From NCBI GenBank assembly GCA_009760855.2, contig WPIO01000074.1, positions 1,822,501 through 1,880,000 on the forward strand: a DNA stretch of 57,500 nucleotides, written 5' to 3'. Below are positions 43,940 through 56,818 of the stretch, piece after piece. A program made the position numbers and the translations under genes. The notes beneath the pieces are model-generated. The model did no database searches, was not told where the DNA came from, and worked only from the letters and a program-made list of their open reading frames with translations. The stretch comes from Cristatella mucedo (lineage: Eukaryota; Bryozoa; Phylactolaemata; Cristatellidae). How positions within the stretch are numbered: the stretch's first letter is position 1; each line of letters starts with the position of its first letter.

Positions 43940-44853
43940 ATGAATGTCTGCGATGCTCTGTCTCTCTATACTGCTCTCTCTCTCTCTCTATTCGTGTTTG
44001 TCCGTGCCTGTCTGCCTGTGTCAACCTGTATCTGCATGTGACTGCCTGCGTCTGCCTATGTCTACCGGTATCTGCTTGTACATGCCTGGATCAGCCAGTG
44101 TCTATTTGTCTTCTCCGTGTCTCTCTCTCTATATCTATGTCTCTCACTGTAACTAAGTGCCTCTCTTTGTTTTTCTCCGTCTCTCTCTGTCTCTCTTTCT
44201 CTCTGTAACTAAGTGTCTTTCTCTCTCCGACTCTCGCTCTATCTCTGACATTCTCTCTCTGTCCCTCTCTCTCTCTCTCTCTGCCTCTGTCACTCTCGGT
44301 CTGGTTGTCTCTCTCTGTATCTCTGTGTCTCTCACTCTCCCTGTCTCTGTCTCCCAATGTCTCTGTCTCTATGTCTCTCACTTTATTTCTCTTTATGTCT
44401 CTTTCTGTCTCTCTGTCTCTTGCTGTTACTCTAACTCTCAGTCTCTGTCTGTCTCTCTCTGCCTGTCTCAGGGTCTTCGTGTCTCTCTGTGTCTCTATAT
44501 GACTCTGTCTTTCTATGTCTCGTTGTATTTCTATATATCTCTGTCGATCTGTATCTCTTTGCATCTCTTTGTCTCTCTCTGTCTCTCTATGAATGTTTCT
44601 CTGTCTCACTGTCTCTCACTGTGTCTCGCTGTCTCTCTCTGTGAGTCTCTGTCTCTCTCTACCTCTCTCTGTCTCTTTAAGTCTTTCTGTCCCTATCTGT
44701 ATCCCTCTCTCTTTCTCTCTATGTCTTTCTCTGTCCCTCCGTGTCTTTTTCTGTCTTTCTCTGTCTCTCTCGGTGTCTAAAAATGTCTCTTTCTGACTCT
44801 CTCTGTCACTCTCTGTCTCTCTATGTCTCTCTCTGTCAATTTTTGTCTCTCTC

Positions 44854-44894
<41 letters not shown>

Positions 44895-47666
44895 TTCTAT
44901 CCCTCTCTCTCTACATGTCATGCCCTGTCTCTCCGTTTCTCTCTTTTTCTCTCTGCGTGTTTCTCTATTACTCTGTGTCTCCCTCTGTCATTCTGCATCT
45001 TTCTCTGTCTCTCTTTGTCATTCTGCGTCTCTCTGCGTCTCTCTATGTCCGTCTCGGTCTCTCTGTCTATGTCTGTCTTTCTGTGTCTCTGTCTGTCACA
45101 CTCCGTTTTGCTATGTAACTTTCTCTCACTCTCTGTCACTCTCTATCGCTCTATGTCTCTCTGTGACTCACTGTGTGTCTATCTATCTTTCTCTGTCTCT
45201 CTCTATCTTTCCCTGTCCCTGTCTGTCTTTGCCTGTCTCTCTGTCTCTCTCTAGGTTCTCCTTGTCTCTCTCTAGGTCTCTCCTAGTCAATCTCTCTGTC
45301 TTTCGCAGTCTCCATCTCTCTGTCACTCTATGTCTATCTCTGTCTGTCTATCAGTCTGTCTGTCTCTCAGTCTTTGTCTTTCTTTCTCCGTCTCTTTCTG
45401 TCTCGCTCTCTCTCTCTCACTCTCTCTGTCTCACTCTCTCAGTACCTTCCTGTATCTCTATTACTGTCCGTCTCTCCGTCTCAATCTGTCACACTCTGCC
45501 CTATTCTGTACCTCCCAGTCTACCTTTTTCTCTCTGTGTCGTCTCTCTCTCTCTCTCTCTCACTCTCTATCTCTGTCCCTCTCTCTGTCTCTCTTTCTTT
45601 CTCTCCCTGTTTCTCTCTCTTTCTCTCCCTGTCTCTCTGTATTTATTTGTATCTTTTTATCTCTCAATGTCTCTCACTTTGTCTCTCTATTTCTCTGTCC
45701 GTCTCTGTCCCTCTCTACCTCTCTCTGTCTCTGGCTCTCTCTCTCTCTCACTCTCTATCTCTGTCCCTCTCTCTGTCTCTCTTTCTTTCTCTCCCTGTTT
45801 CTCTCTGTTTCTCTCTTTGTCTCTCTCTGTCTCTCTCTGTCTCTCTCTTTCTCTCTGTCTCTCTCTCTCTATGTGTCTCCCTCTTTTTCTCGGTCTCCCC
45901 ATGGCTTTCTCTGCCTCTCTCTTCCTCTCTCTCTCGCTGTCACTCCGAGTCTCTCGTTGTGTCCCTCTGTCTCTCTCTCTCTCTTTCTCTCGCTGCCTCT
46001 CTCCGTCTCTCTCTCTCTCTCTGTTTCACTCGGTCTCTCTGTCTTTCTCTGTCTTCCTGTCTCTCACTCTGTCTCTCTCTCTTTCTCTGTCTCTTTGAGT
46101 CTATCGGTGCCTGTGCATCTCTGTCTCTCCGTATCTCTTTGTTTCTCTCTCTCTCTCTCTCAGTATATTTTTTTTCTCTCTCTCTCTCTCTGTCCGTCCC
46201 TGTCTCTCTGTCTCACCTTGTCTGTCTCTGTCTGTCTCTATGTCTCTCCGTCTCTCTCTGTCACTCTGTCTCTCTTTTTCTCTCCCTGTCAATCTCTGTC
46301 AATCGGTGTCTGTCTTTGTCTCTCTCCGTCTCTCTCTGCCTTTCTCCGTCACCATCTGTCTCTCCGTCTCTCTCTGTCTCAGAATCTTCCTGTGTCTTGG
46401 TCAGTCTGTCTGTCTCTGTCACACCCTGTCGCACTCTATTCTTCTCTGTCCCTCACAGTCTATTTTTGTCTCTCTCTCTCTCTGTCATTGTCTTTCTCTC
46501 TCGTTCTATCTCTCTCGCTGTCTCTCTCACTATCTCTCTCTCTCCGTTTTGCTCCGTCACTCTCTGTTTCTCTCTTTCTCTCTATGTCTCCCTCTGTCTC
46601 CCTCTTTGTCTTTCTCTGGTTTTATTTTTGTCTCCCTCAGTCTCTCTCTCTTTCCCTCACTCTCTCATTCTCTCTTTCTCTGACTCTCTCTCTCTCTCTC
46701 TCTCTCACTATGTGTGTGTCTCTCTCTCTCTTTCGCTCTCTTTCTCCTTGTCTCTCTCTGTCTCTCTCTCTCTCTTTCTCTCTCTGTCACGGCGAGTCTT
46801 TCAGTCTCACTCTCTGCCTCTCTCTCAGCCCCCTCTCTCTCTGCCTCTCCCTGTCTCTCTTTGTATCTCTCTATATCTCTCTGCCTCTCTCTTGTCTCTC
46901 TCCGTCTCTCTCCGTCTCTCTTGTCTTCTCTCTGTCTCGCTCTGTCTCTCTGTCTGTGTCTCGCACCGTCTTTCTGCCTCTCTCTGTCTCTTTGAGTCTC
47001 TCGGTGTCTCTGCGTTTGTCTGTATCACTCGGTCTCTCGGTATCTCCGTATCTCTTTGTATCTCTTTATCTTTTCCTGTTTGTCTGTGTGTATCTTTTTC
47101 TCTCTCTGTCTGTACCTGTCTCTCTGTCTCACCGTGTCTGCATCTGTCTGTCTCCATGTCTCTCTGTCTATCTCCGTCACTCTGTCTCTCTCCTTTTTCT
47201 CTCTGTCTCTCTGTCACGCTGTCTTTCCCTGTCTCTCTATCTGCCACTCTGCGTCACTCTAAGTCCATATCTGTCTGTCTCTGTCTCTCCGTCTCTCTCT
47301 GTCAATCTCCATTTCCCTATGTCTCTTTCTATCTCTTTGTCATTTTCTGTCGATCTATGTCTCTTGATGTCTCTCTCTCTTTCTATCCCTCTCTGTCTCT
47401 CTTTATCTCTCTCTCTCTCTGTCTATCTGTCCCTGTCTCTCCGTCTTACCTTGTCTTTCTCTGTCGGTCTCCCTGTATATACTTTCTCTCTGTCCCTCTC
47501 TCTCTTTTTCTCTCTCTGTCTATCTCTGTATCTCTCTGTCTCGCACCGTCTCTGTATGTCTCTCTCTGTCTCTTTAAATCTCTCGGTGCCTCTTCATTTC
47601 TCATATCTCTTGGTCTCTCCGTATCTCTGTGTATCTCTTTGTCTCTCTCTGTCACGCTGTGTTTAA

Positions 47667-47730
<64 letters not shown>

Positions 47731-48259
47731 CTGTCTCTCCGTCTCACCTTGTCTGTCTCTGTCTGTCTCCCTGTATATACTTTCTCTCTGTCCCTCTCTC
47801 TCTCTCTTTGTGTATTTCTCTGTCTCTCTCTGTTCTCTTTGTCTCTCTCTCATTCTTATTCTGCGTCTCTCTGCGTCCCTCTACGTTCCTATCTGTCTGT
47901 CTCGGTGTCTCTGTCTCGCTCTGTCCTTCTTTGTCTCTCTCTTTGTCACTCTCCGTTTCAGTATGTCTCTTCCTGTCTCTATTTGTCATTCTCTGTCGCT
48001 CCGTGTCTCTCAAAGTCTCTCTCTATCTCTCGCTGTCTTTCTCTGTCTCTCTCAACCGCTCTCTGTCTCTGTATGTCTTTTTCTGTCTCTCAGTCTTACT
48101 CTGTATTTCTATGTCTCTATCTCTGTCTCTCTCTTTGTCTCTCCTAGTCTCTCTCTCTGTCTCTGTCTTCCTCTGCCTCTGTCTCTCTCTCTACTTTGCT
48201 CTCTGTCACTATGTGTCTCTGTCTCGGTCTCTATCCCTGACTTTCTCCGTTTCTGTCTC

Positions 48260-48318
<59 letters not shown>

Positions 48319-48449
48319 CTGTCAGTATCTCTCTGTGTCTCGATGACTGTCTGTCTCTCCCCATCGCACTCTGTCACACACTGTCCCTCTCTGTCCACCC
48401 TGTCTATTATTGTCTCTCTCTGTCGTTGTCTTTCTCTCTCGGTCTCTCA

Positions 48450-48485
<36 letters not shown>

Positions 48486-49488
48486 GTCTCTCTCTGTGGC
48501 TGTCTCTCTCTGTCTGTGTCTCTCTATGTCTCTCTCTCTCTCTCTCTTTCACTCTCCCTCTCTATGTCTCTCTCAGTCTCTGCCTCTCTATGTCTCTATC
48601 TGTCACTGTATGTCTATCTCTGTCTCTCTTTGTTTGTCTCTCTGTCTCTGTCTTTCTCCGTCTCTCTCTGTCTCTCTCTCAGTACCTCCCCATATCTATA
48701 TGTCAGTTTTTCTCTCTCCGTCACACTCTGTCCCCTCTGTCCCTCCCAGTCTATCTTTGTTTCTGTCTGTCGTTGTCTTTCTCTGTCGGTCTCTCTCTCT
48801 CTCTCTGTCTCTCTCTCAGTCTATCTCTCTCTGTCTCTGTCTCTTTCTCTCTCAGTCTATCTCTCTCTATATCTCTGTGTCTCGCTTTCTGCCTCTCTCT
48901 CTCTCTCTCTCTCTCTGTTTCCCTTTCTCTCTATCTCCCTCTACCTCTTTATGTCTCTCTCTCTCTTTATCTCCTTCTCTCTATGTCCCTGTCTCTCTCT
49001 GTCACTCCATGTCCTTCTCTGTCTTTCTCAGTCTCTCTCTGTCGCTCTCTGTCTCTCTCTCTGTCTTTATCTCTGTATTTTTCAGACTTCGTTTGTCTCC
49101 CCCTCTCAGTACGTCCCTGTACGTCTCTGTCTGCCTGTCTCTCTGTCACACCTCGTCACACTCAGTTCCTCTCTGTCCCTCCCAGTTAATCTTGGTCTCT
49201 CTTTGTCGTTGTCCTTTTCTCTCTCTGTCTCTCTCAGCCTTTCTCAGTCTATCTCTCTCCCTCTGTCTAGCTCTGTCGCACTGTTTTTCTCTGTCTCTTT
49301 ATTTCTCTCTCTGTCTTTCTCTGTTTCTCTCTTTGTCTATCTCTCTCTCTTTCTGTGTTTCTCTACCTCTCTCTGTCTCTCTCTCTCTACTTCTCTTGGT
49401 CTCTCCTTCTTTCGCTCTCCGTCTCTTTCTCTCTCTCTCTCTCCCTGTCTCTTTCTGTCACAATCTGTCACTCTGTCTCTTTTTGTCA
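43940..49488. repeat. TCTCTGTC satellite with higher-order repeats
   Basis: About 5.5 kb of degenerate TCTCTGTC octamers. Longer units recur within it: an AGTACCTCCC..GTCACACTCTGTCC..CCTCCCAGTCTATC..GTCGTTGTC block near 45,441, 46,380, 48,345, 48,681 and 49,108; a TCCGTATCTCTTTGTATCTC block near 46,130, 47,050 and 47,615; and a CTCCGTCTCACCTTGTCTGT block near 46,210, 47,440 and 47,735. A TATATA run lies at 47,700-47,726. Very long Ser/Leu open frames here are products of the repeat. Confidence 0.95.
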
Positions 49489-49572
49489 GTCGGGTGCTGA
49501 GTCGGGACCCCGATCTATTGCAGCGAAATAGCACGCAGCACTAGATCGTAGACCCGAGTCAGCACCCGACTG
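49487..49572. repeat. 20-bp inverted repeat at the satellite edge
   Basis: CAGTCGGGTGCTGAGTCGGG at 49,487-49,506 and its reverse complement at 49,553-49,572 with one mismatch, separated by 46 bp. The left arm overlaps the last satellite bases. Confidence 0.85.
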
Positions 49573-50284
49573 CAATAGACTGAGCCCAATGCCTTTACAT
49601 GCTGTCGTGCCAACCTTGCAGCCTGAGGATAAAATGCTCGGCTGCTCACGGTGACCAGCTCTAAGTATCGAATGGGCGGGGCGGGAGGTGCTTGGGCAGC
49701 AGCCATGAATAACGTTGCCAAAGCCTTCCGTGGCAAGCTAAGGAATGTCTGCCGAATGTCTGCCAATTACGGTGCCACTGCGACTAGAGAAGACGAGATG
49801 CTGCGATGAATGGTCTGGATAGACCCCTGTAGCAGATGATCATGATCACAGCTGAAAGCGGAAGTAGTAGCCGCTATCACTCTTTTGATCGCCGTGCAGG
49901 TGAGGTTACATATTCAGCTAGCCTTGAATTTTGAACCTTTATTAACTACAATAGAAATACATGCCATAAAGTGGGGCCATTGAAACGTTTCGTCATTGTG
50001 CGATAGAGCACCGGATGCTTACTTTTGTTCTCTCAGTGTCGTCTATAAAAAGCTCTCTCGCGACGTCGCGCTTACGCCTGCAAAATATCTCTTGGAAAAC
50101 GAACGGCTGATTGTCGGCAGCTGCGACAAAGTCTTAAAGGCACTCAGCAGCGACATTTAAACATGTAATTATGCGTCGAAGGCTCTTTTACAAATTCGAA
50201 GAGCCAGCGTCCGCCGGGCCGGGCGCAAACGGTAGAGAATACAAGCCACTTCATCGCCGTCGCCCAGTTGTTGGACGGCCTCTT
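49573..50284. other. No confident gene; probable LINE-beta 5' flank
   Basis: The last 200 bp may be LINE-beta 5' sequence. A minus-strand frame at 49,766-49,515 (83 codons) has no recognised motif. Confidence 0.35.
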
Positions 50285-52878
50285 TAACTCCGCCTACTAA
50301 ATGTCCGCTCGCTAAAAACCAAGGGGTTGCTTATCCGCGATCAGGTGGTCCATGAGAAGCTAGATGCATTTCTGCTTACCGAAACCTGGCTGACGCCTTG
50401 TTCCAGTAGCTGTATTTCCGAGACCACTCCACCCGGGTTCTCATTCTATCAGTCCATGCGTTTTGACATGGTTGGTGGCGGGTTGCAATTGTTGTTCGCG
50501 AATCGTTTGGCTATAAATTGTGCAGTTTCTCACATGGGTCATTGCTTGAATCGGTTGCTATCAGGTCTTCATCAAAGACAATGCCTCTCACTGTTGCGAT
50601 ATACCGGCCTCTTTGTGGCTGTCTAAACTTGTTTATAGAGGAGTTTTCAGAGTTCCTCGCTAAAATAATTGCGTGTGACAAGCCTTTACTGATTGTAGGA
50701 GACTTCAATATTCACATTGACAACCTTAGCAACAGCCAGGTCCGCTCATTTCTGGTCTCTCTGGAGAATTTTGGTTTTGCCCAACACGTTAATCATAGCA
50801 CCCCACGTCGGTGGCCACATTCTAGATCTCGTGATCACTAAGAATGTCCTCCCCACTGACCTTGTGGTGTGCCCACTGACCCTCTCAGATCATTGTTCGG
50901 TCTCGTTTACTGTTCCTGCTCCTTCGTACGTACCGGGCAAAGTCAAATTTGCCAAACGACGTAACTTACAAAGCGTTGACATGGACAAGTTTTTGAAATC
51001 TGTTTGTGATGCAGGTCTTTTTAATCTGCATTCAGACTCGACCGGCAGCCTCGATACCCTCACTGATGCAATGAACATGACACTCAGGAGTGATCTTGAC
51101 AAGCATGCTGCAGTTCATTCTATCCGTGTTCAAAGTCATGGAGAATCCTTTCAATTTACAAAAACTCCTTAAGATGCGCCGTGTTAAGCGCAGGCTGGAA
51201 CGTTGTTTTAAGAAATCGGGGTCTGAGGCAGATCTAGTCAATTTTAAAGACTTCCTTCGAGTTTACACCCGAAAGCTAAAAACCTAGGGCTTCTTTTTTC
51301 ATTAGAAAGCTGAATTCCTGCCAGTCGAACACTAAACAGGTTTATAAGACAGTAAACCATTTACTGGCCAATGTTGTGAGGACTGACTCCCCAGATATCA
51401 AGGGCTCAACCGAAAAGTTTTCAGCCTTCTTTACTGAAAAAATTGTGCACATTCGTGCCTCCATTACGCTCCCTCCGACCAAAGCAATCGTATTTCCACA
51501 ATCTGTGACCCTCCTTACAAGGTTCTTCGAGGTTTCTGCAAGCAACGTGGCTACTCTAATAAGGTCAAGCAAAAAGAGATCGTATCTTGAAGACCCTATA
51601 CCTTAATCTCTGAGGTCTTCACTGGCAGACCAACTTAGCCCTGCCATAACCAAGATTGTTAATGCTTCTTTGGGAAAAGGGGTCGTCCCCAAGTCCTTCA
51701 AATCGGCAATCGTTAGACTAATTCCTAAAAAGCCGGGATTAGAAACATAGGTCCTACCAAACTATCGCCCAGTTTCCCTTCTTCCGTAATAATCAAAGAT
51801 TCTTGAAAAAATTGCAGCTAAGCAGCTGGTTGAACAAAAAGGAGTGTCAGAAACATTTCAATCAGGGTTCAAGAGGCAGCACTCCACTGAAACTGGTCTC
51901 CTCCGTGTTGACAATGACATTCTACGTGGCAATAACGAAAGGAATGTCACTGCCCTAGCTCTCCTAAATCTGTCTGCTGCCTTCGACACCATTGATCACG
52001 AAGTTCTGCTTGAACAATTGAGAACAGCGATCGGTCTGGCAGACGAAGCACTGGCGTGATTTAAATCATAATTGTCTCATCGTGGACAATCCGTGTCGTG
52101 TGGAGGTCAGGTCTCACACACGAGAAGAGTCACCTGTGGAGTCTTTCAAGAGTCTGTACTTGGTCCTTGCCGTACTTGGTCCTTTGCTTTTCTCCATTTA
52201 TACGCAACCTCTGGGAAAAGTGATTAAGGCCCATGGAATAGGATATCGTTTCTATGCTGACGATACTCAGTTGTATTTGTCATTCAAACCTTCGGAATCA
52301 TCTGCGTCAACTGAGAAACTGAATGCTTGCCTTGCCGATATTAGATCCTGGATGTCGGAAAACTTCCCGAAATTAAATGACCATAAAACCGAACTGCCGC
52401 TTATAGGACACCTTAAGCGTGTGGCTGGATTAAAAGGCTTTGCTGTTCCTATACTGAACTGCTGCATCCGTTTCAGCCTGTTCGCGCCCTCAGTTCCTAT
52501 GTGGACAATAAATTAGCTGTCTCATTCCTCCGCTTAAAGACAGTCGGCGATAGAAGCTTTAACTCTGCAGGTCCTAGACTGTGGAACTCGCTTCCACGAT
52601 TCTTTTCGTGATGACAACTACTCTCCAACTGCCGACTATGGCACATACTTTCCAGCGGTCCTGAGCTTCTACTTCTATGCTACTCACTACCTCAACTGCT
52701 CTCCTGAATCAGCTATGCTTCCCACTTTCTCTTTTTTGTGTGAGGAGAAGTCGGTTGAGTACCGAATGCGTACAGAAAGCCGCTTAGGCTGTGAGTGCGC
52801 TATACAAAACTCTCCTGCGTAACACCCACATAGTCTTTATGACTTTGTGGAATTACAAATTGAGATACATTACATTAC
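50285..52878 (+). mobile_element. LINE-beta, endonuclease-reverse transcriptase, broken
   Basis: An L2/CR1-type non-LTR retrotransposon. The apurinic-like endonuclease runs from LLNVRSLKTKG through TETWL (50,380), LLIVGDFNIH (about 50,690) and LSDHCSVSF (about 50,885). The reverse transcriptase follows with FFTEKIVHIRASI (51,430), LPNYRPVSLL (51,755), LSAAFDTIDHEVLL (51,970) and the catalytic [11 protein letters not shown] (52,255). The parts lie in different frames with several stops (for example TAATAA at 51,788), so it cannot make an intact protein. After [19 protein letters not shown] it jumps to the sequence after HFQPVRALRS of the 29.5 kb copy, an internal deletion of a few hundred bases. 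The 3' end is an ATTAC repeat at 52,866. Confidence 0.9.
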
Positions 52879-54285
52879 ACATTGCCTACGTATCTAGGCA
52901 GTTCTCTTCCGAATTTTTCACTCTGCGAAAGGTAATTTGCGGTGCCGCTACCTGAGTCGTCGAGGGTCACGTGCACATGGTAGGAGTGAACACGGAAAGC
53001 CGGCCGCGTCGCTCCTGGCGTCGCTCTTAACTTACACCGCAGTGCATTGAGACAGTGCGTGCTTATAAAGTGGCTCAACAGAAAATATAGAACCGTAAAG
53101 CACAGACATTCAGTGCCTATTGAAAAGCACCGGTTGCATTCAATTCCTCTGGCCTAGCAGAGGGTGTCGGTATGCAGGTTATTCTTACCAACTTGTGAGG
53201 TATGAAATGCAAAGAGACCCACAAGACTGGCCAACAAGATGTCAGGGACTTTTTCTAGAAAATAACTATCTGCTGCGTAAAAACCCAGTACAGGTAAAAA
53301 GCAACGCGTCTAAGCTGTCAAAGTTTAATTTATTGGTGCATAGTTATAATCATCAAAATATGTTTTTGACGCGGAGCCTCGACCTCACTGACGCTCTTTA
53401 AGCGTGACTTACCATTGCGTGCCCACATTTTACGCAGCCTGCTGTTGAATTCAAGCCTCAGCGCCGCTAGAGTACTGAAAATATTCAAGCTAATAAAATC
53501 GTTGGGCCTCTAAATGTGTTAACTGGAGGTTATTCTTTTAAATTATACGGAAGGCAAAATAAAGACGACCTTTCGTGCATTGTAATAATTCTGATGTCGC
53601 AGTCAACAGAGTTTTGGGAGTCTTATCCACGTGATGAGGACTCTATTTGGGAACAGAGTGAGAGTCGTCGCAGCCCAGTGGCTTGTAGCCTATGCTGACA
53701 ATGGCCTTTACAAAGTAAGCACATTTAATTGCTTTCGGCATTACATTAAGGTTTTCATGAACGCCTCTTTAGATGAGCGAAAGATGACGAGCTGATAAGC
53801 TAAGGTTGGGTCCTTTGTAGTAGCAAAAATCGGTGGTGGCTAAAATTTCTTAGCCATTTTCTACCCGAGAATGGCGCCGCGGCCATTGCTCAGCTGCAGA
53901 ATTTGCGTGAGCGCTTCAAACTATGCCAGCGCCCAGCGAGGCGCTCGCCGCTTGGCGGAGACGTTTCGCTGTCTGTACATCGCTTCCCAGAGCAACTGAG
54001 ACACTCCTCCGTCTCGCTAAGCTTAACGCGCTCGTTGTACTTTGGTCGACGGTAGATAAGAGCGTGCAGCGATAGGAGCGAACCTTGAATAATTTTCATC
54101 CATAAATATGGACGTCCGGCGAAGAGAACCACTTCCAGGTATCACTGTTTTTTCTTCTAGTTGGGCTTAAACTAATTTGGAAATGACCTACTATCTTATC
54201 TGTAGGTCAAGTCTTCAGATCGCTACTTCTCTTCATTGAGTACATTTCTGCGGCTTCTGTCTATGGCTGTTGGTCTTCTGATGCA
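52879..54285. other. No confident gene
   Basis: Open frames of up to 93 codons, none recognisable. An ATG at 54,113 (MDVRRREPLPG) is followed by GTATCACTG, a possible donor, but without support. Confidence 0.3.
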
Positions 54286-54289
54286 GTCC

Positions 54290-54368
54290 TGATTTGGCCT
54301 AGTGATGAGGTACTCATCTTTAACAACCAAGTCTGTGGGCTCGAGCCCTTCGGTATAGGCAAACCTCG
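54290..54368 (+). other. tRNA-like sequence (possible SINE head)
   Basis: Contains TGGCCTAGTGATGAGG, close to the pol III A box (TGGCNNAGTGG), and 38 bp further GGCTCGAGCCC, close to the B box (GGTTCGANNCC). I cannot form a clean seven-pair acceptor stem. It is more likely a tRNA-derived SINE or tRNA relic than a working tRNA. Confidence 0.4.
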
Positions 54369-54369
54369 A

Positions 54370-56450
54370 GGAAATATATTGTCTTATCGCAGTAGTGAAA
54401 ACAACATTAAATATATATATTGCCTTACTAGTTTTAAACCCACCGGCTTTGGCTTGGTGTCTAATTTTTTTATTTAGTACAAAGTAGATTTATACGCGCT
54501 GGTGAATAAGAAAGAAAGTTAGCACGTACAGATATATTTTGTACCTATATCGAGGTGAGTCACCAAGCTATTATCCTTGTCGTAAGTTAGTTGCGAAATT
54601 ACAAAACTGCCACTACGAAAGAAGTGAAACCATACCTGCTCGACCTAAGGAGGGGCTTCAGTGCCTGCAACGTGTCAAAGCACTGTCTGGCCTATAATTA
54701 CCTGTTGAAATAATAACCTTGAGCTGTGAAATAATAAAACGCGTAATATTATTCAAGTTTTTTTACAATCAAAGAGCGTAATCTCTATACTGTCATGGAA
54801 GCGTGTCGCCACAGCTTGAAATAAGAGACAGAGCGTCAGCATGCATAAACATGCATAAAGGACAATTCGAATTGATCCAGCATTGCGTTTGTAGCTTCGT
54901 TCAAAATTTCGAGACCTCAAGGTGTTTCGGAATGAGAGATGGGAGAAAGCTTCTAGGTTTGAGAGTGTATCAACTTCCGGCACGGTCGCCAAACGATTTG
55001 AATTTGATGTTTACCCCTAGAAATAGACCATGGTCAGGCTCAGGTCAGGGTCAGACTCGTGCTTCGCTACCCATATCATATGTTCTAGTCCTCCAGGAAA
55101 TAATCTTGTATTTAATGCTGCGTGGAGGTTGTGGTGATAGCCACCAGCTCACTCGTGCTGACTTTGAGCTCTGTTTTATTTCTAGTCACAGCTAAACGAC
55201 GTGAAGCAGAAGTGTGGGTGATACGATGATGGTCAGATTGGTATGCCGCTCGGAGAGGCATTCTGGGAAAATAGAATACAGGGAACTCAGATAGCTGCCA
55301 AAAAAAGTCAAAGTTGATTTAAGGCGAGACAGGTAGCCAATGTGAGTCGGCCAGAAATATTTCATCATATATAAAATATCATGAGAAAATTCAGATGGCT
55401 TTGTACCAGGTGTAAGTGCTTTGTTGCACGAACAGCGAGAACGGCAGGTTGGAGGTTGCTGAAGTCAAGCCAATATGTCGCATATTCCCACACCAACTGA
55501 AATGTGGTATCCCTTTCTAAGCAGGACGGAGTATTGCAAGGCAACGTTCCCTAAAGTTTGTAGACTTTAATGAGCTGCAGATAGGGTCCACTAGAATGAG
55601 GGCACTCGGTAACCGGGCATCAGGGCTTCGCGCTGATATCGACGTCCTCACTGCGATGGTTTAGAGGGTGATATGTATGTCACAACAATATAGTCGTGCA
55701 GCTCTGATGTAATTCCTTGAAGGAGATTATATAGTCTATCAGAGTTCAAAGGTTTCATATCAATTGTAATTATATCTTTGAATGGGAGTTAGCGGCAATG
55801 CGAGATAAATTTAATGTTATTACATGCCCACTTTTGCAATTTAGAGAGATAATATGTCAACCTGCGTGGCTTTGCAGCCCATTGTCTTGGTCAAGCAACG
55901 CAGGCAGACGCATCGTGGTAAGACTTTGCAACAGCAGACTGAAAACCAGCACCAGCTACGGAAGCATAACATAAATGAACTGGCACTGCGTAAATAAGAT
56001 TCTGTAAAAAACAATAGTCTTAAAATGTCTTGCTGCTGACATCCTGAGAAATACTTTATGACAAGGAAAAGACCCAGCAATGTATTGATTTGATCTATTC
56101 CTGTTACGTAATCTTTAGACCTGCTACAATTCTCGTCAAGGCATTCAATGGGTAATAATCTGCTTTTGCAACTGCTACTCTTCCTTAGCTCATTAAAAGG
56201 GATTATGAAGTAGCTCAACTGGGCTTAGTCTCACGTGCCGAAGTTCTACTGAGGCAGTTGTGGGTTTAATGAAGCTTGAGGAGTTTTTAATTATTTAATC
56301 ATGATGCTGTGCGATGCAGGTCCATTACCTTAATCCCTATGTTGCCTAAATTCTATTAAATATTAAGTGGAGGTTTGGGAAATGAGCAGGAAACCCGCAA
56401 TAGCAAATTGGCTCTGTAAACGTTTTTGAGTGCCAAAGCCTTATTCTGAA
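54370..56450. other. No confident gene
   Basis: A minus-strand frame at 56,218-55,841 (125 codons, Cys-rich end) and a plus-strand frame at 54,803-55,195 (130 codons) have no recognisable domain. An old LINE is possible but I could not show it. Confidence 0.3.
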
Positions 56451-56454
56451 TTCC

Positions 56455-56818
56455 CTTGACGCTGTTCTGACTCGAATCGTTAAGCCCCACTTCCTATGAA
56501 CTACCATGCATTGAAGACCGTGCCTTTAGTTTTTACGCTCACAAAGCCTGCTAATAACTACCGACGAAAGGCATAATGTCCCTTGACATGACGGCATTTA
56601 AAAAGAAGCTGAAAACAGACCTGTTTATTACAGCATTTGGTGGTTCTTTGCGATCCGTCATTTGTGCACAGGTCGCTGCTTACACTATGCGTGCTACTTG
56701 CGGATTGTACCACCAAACATTTGGTAATGCTTTTTATGCATTTCAACAAAGTTCCTAGAGACAGATTGAGTTCTCTGAGGGTGCTATACAAATGTAGTGT
56801 TATTATTATTAGATGTCA
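56455..56818 (+). mobile_element. LINE-alpha-like 3' end
   Basis: A plus-strand frame LDMTAFKKKLKTDLFITAFG (56,583-56,642) is the terminal motif of the LINE polyprotein. It is followed by a 3' UTR, GAGTTCTCTGAGGGTGCTAT and a TTATTATTATT tail at 56,799-56,810. It is related to the other ATT-tailed copies. Confidence 0.75.

Noticed and set aside
43960-49544. Very long open frames (up to 990 codons, Ser/Leu-rich) on the plus strand
   Set aside because: They follow directly from stop-free TCTCTGTC repeats; three overlapping frames are open at once, which is a repeat effect.
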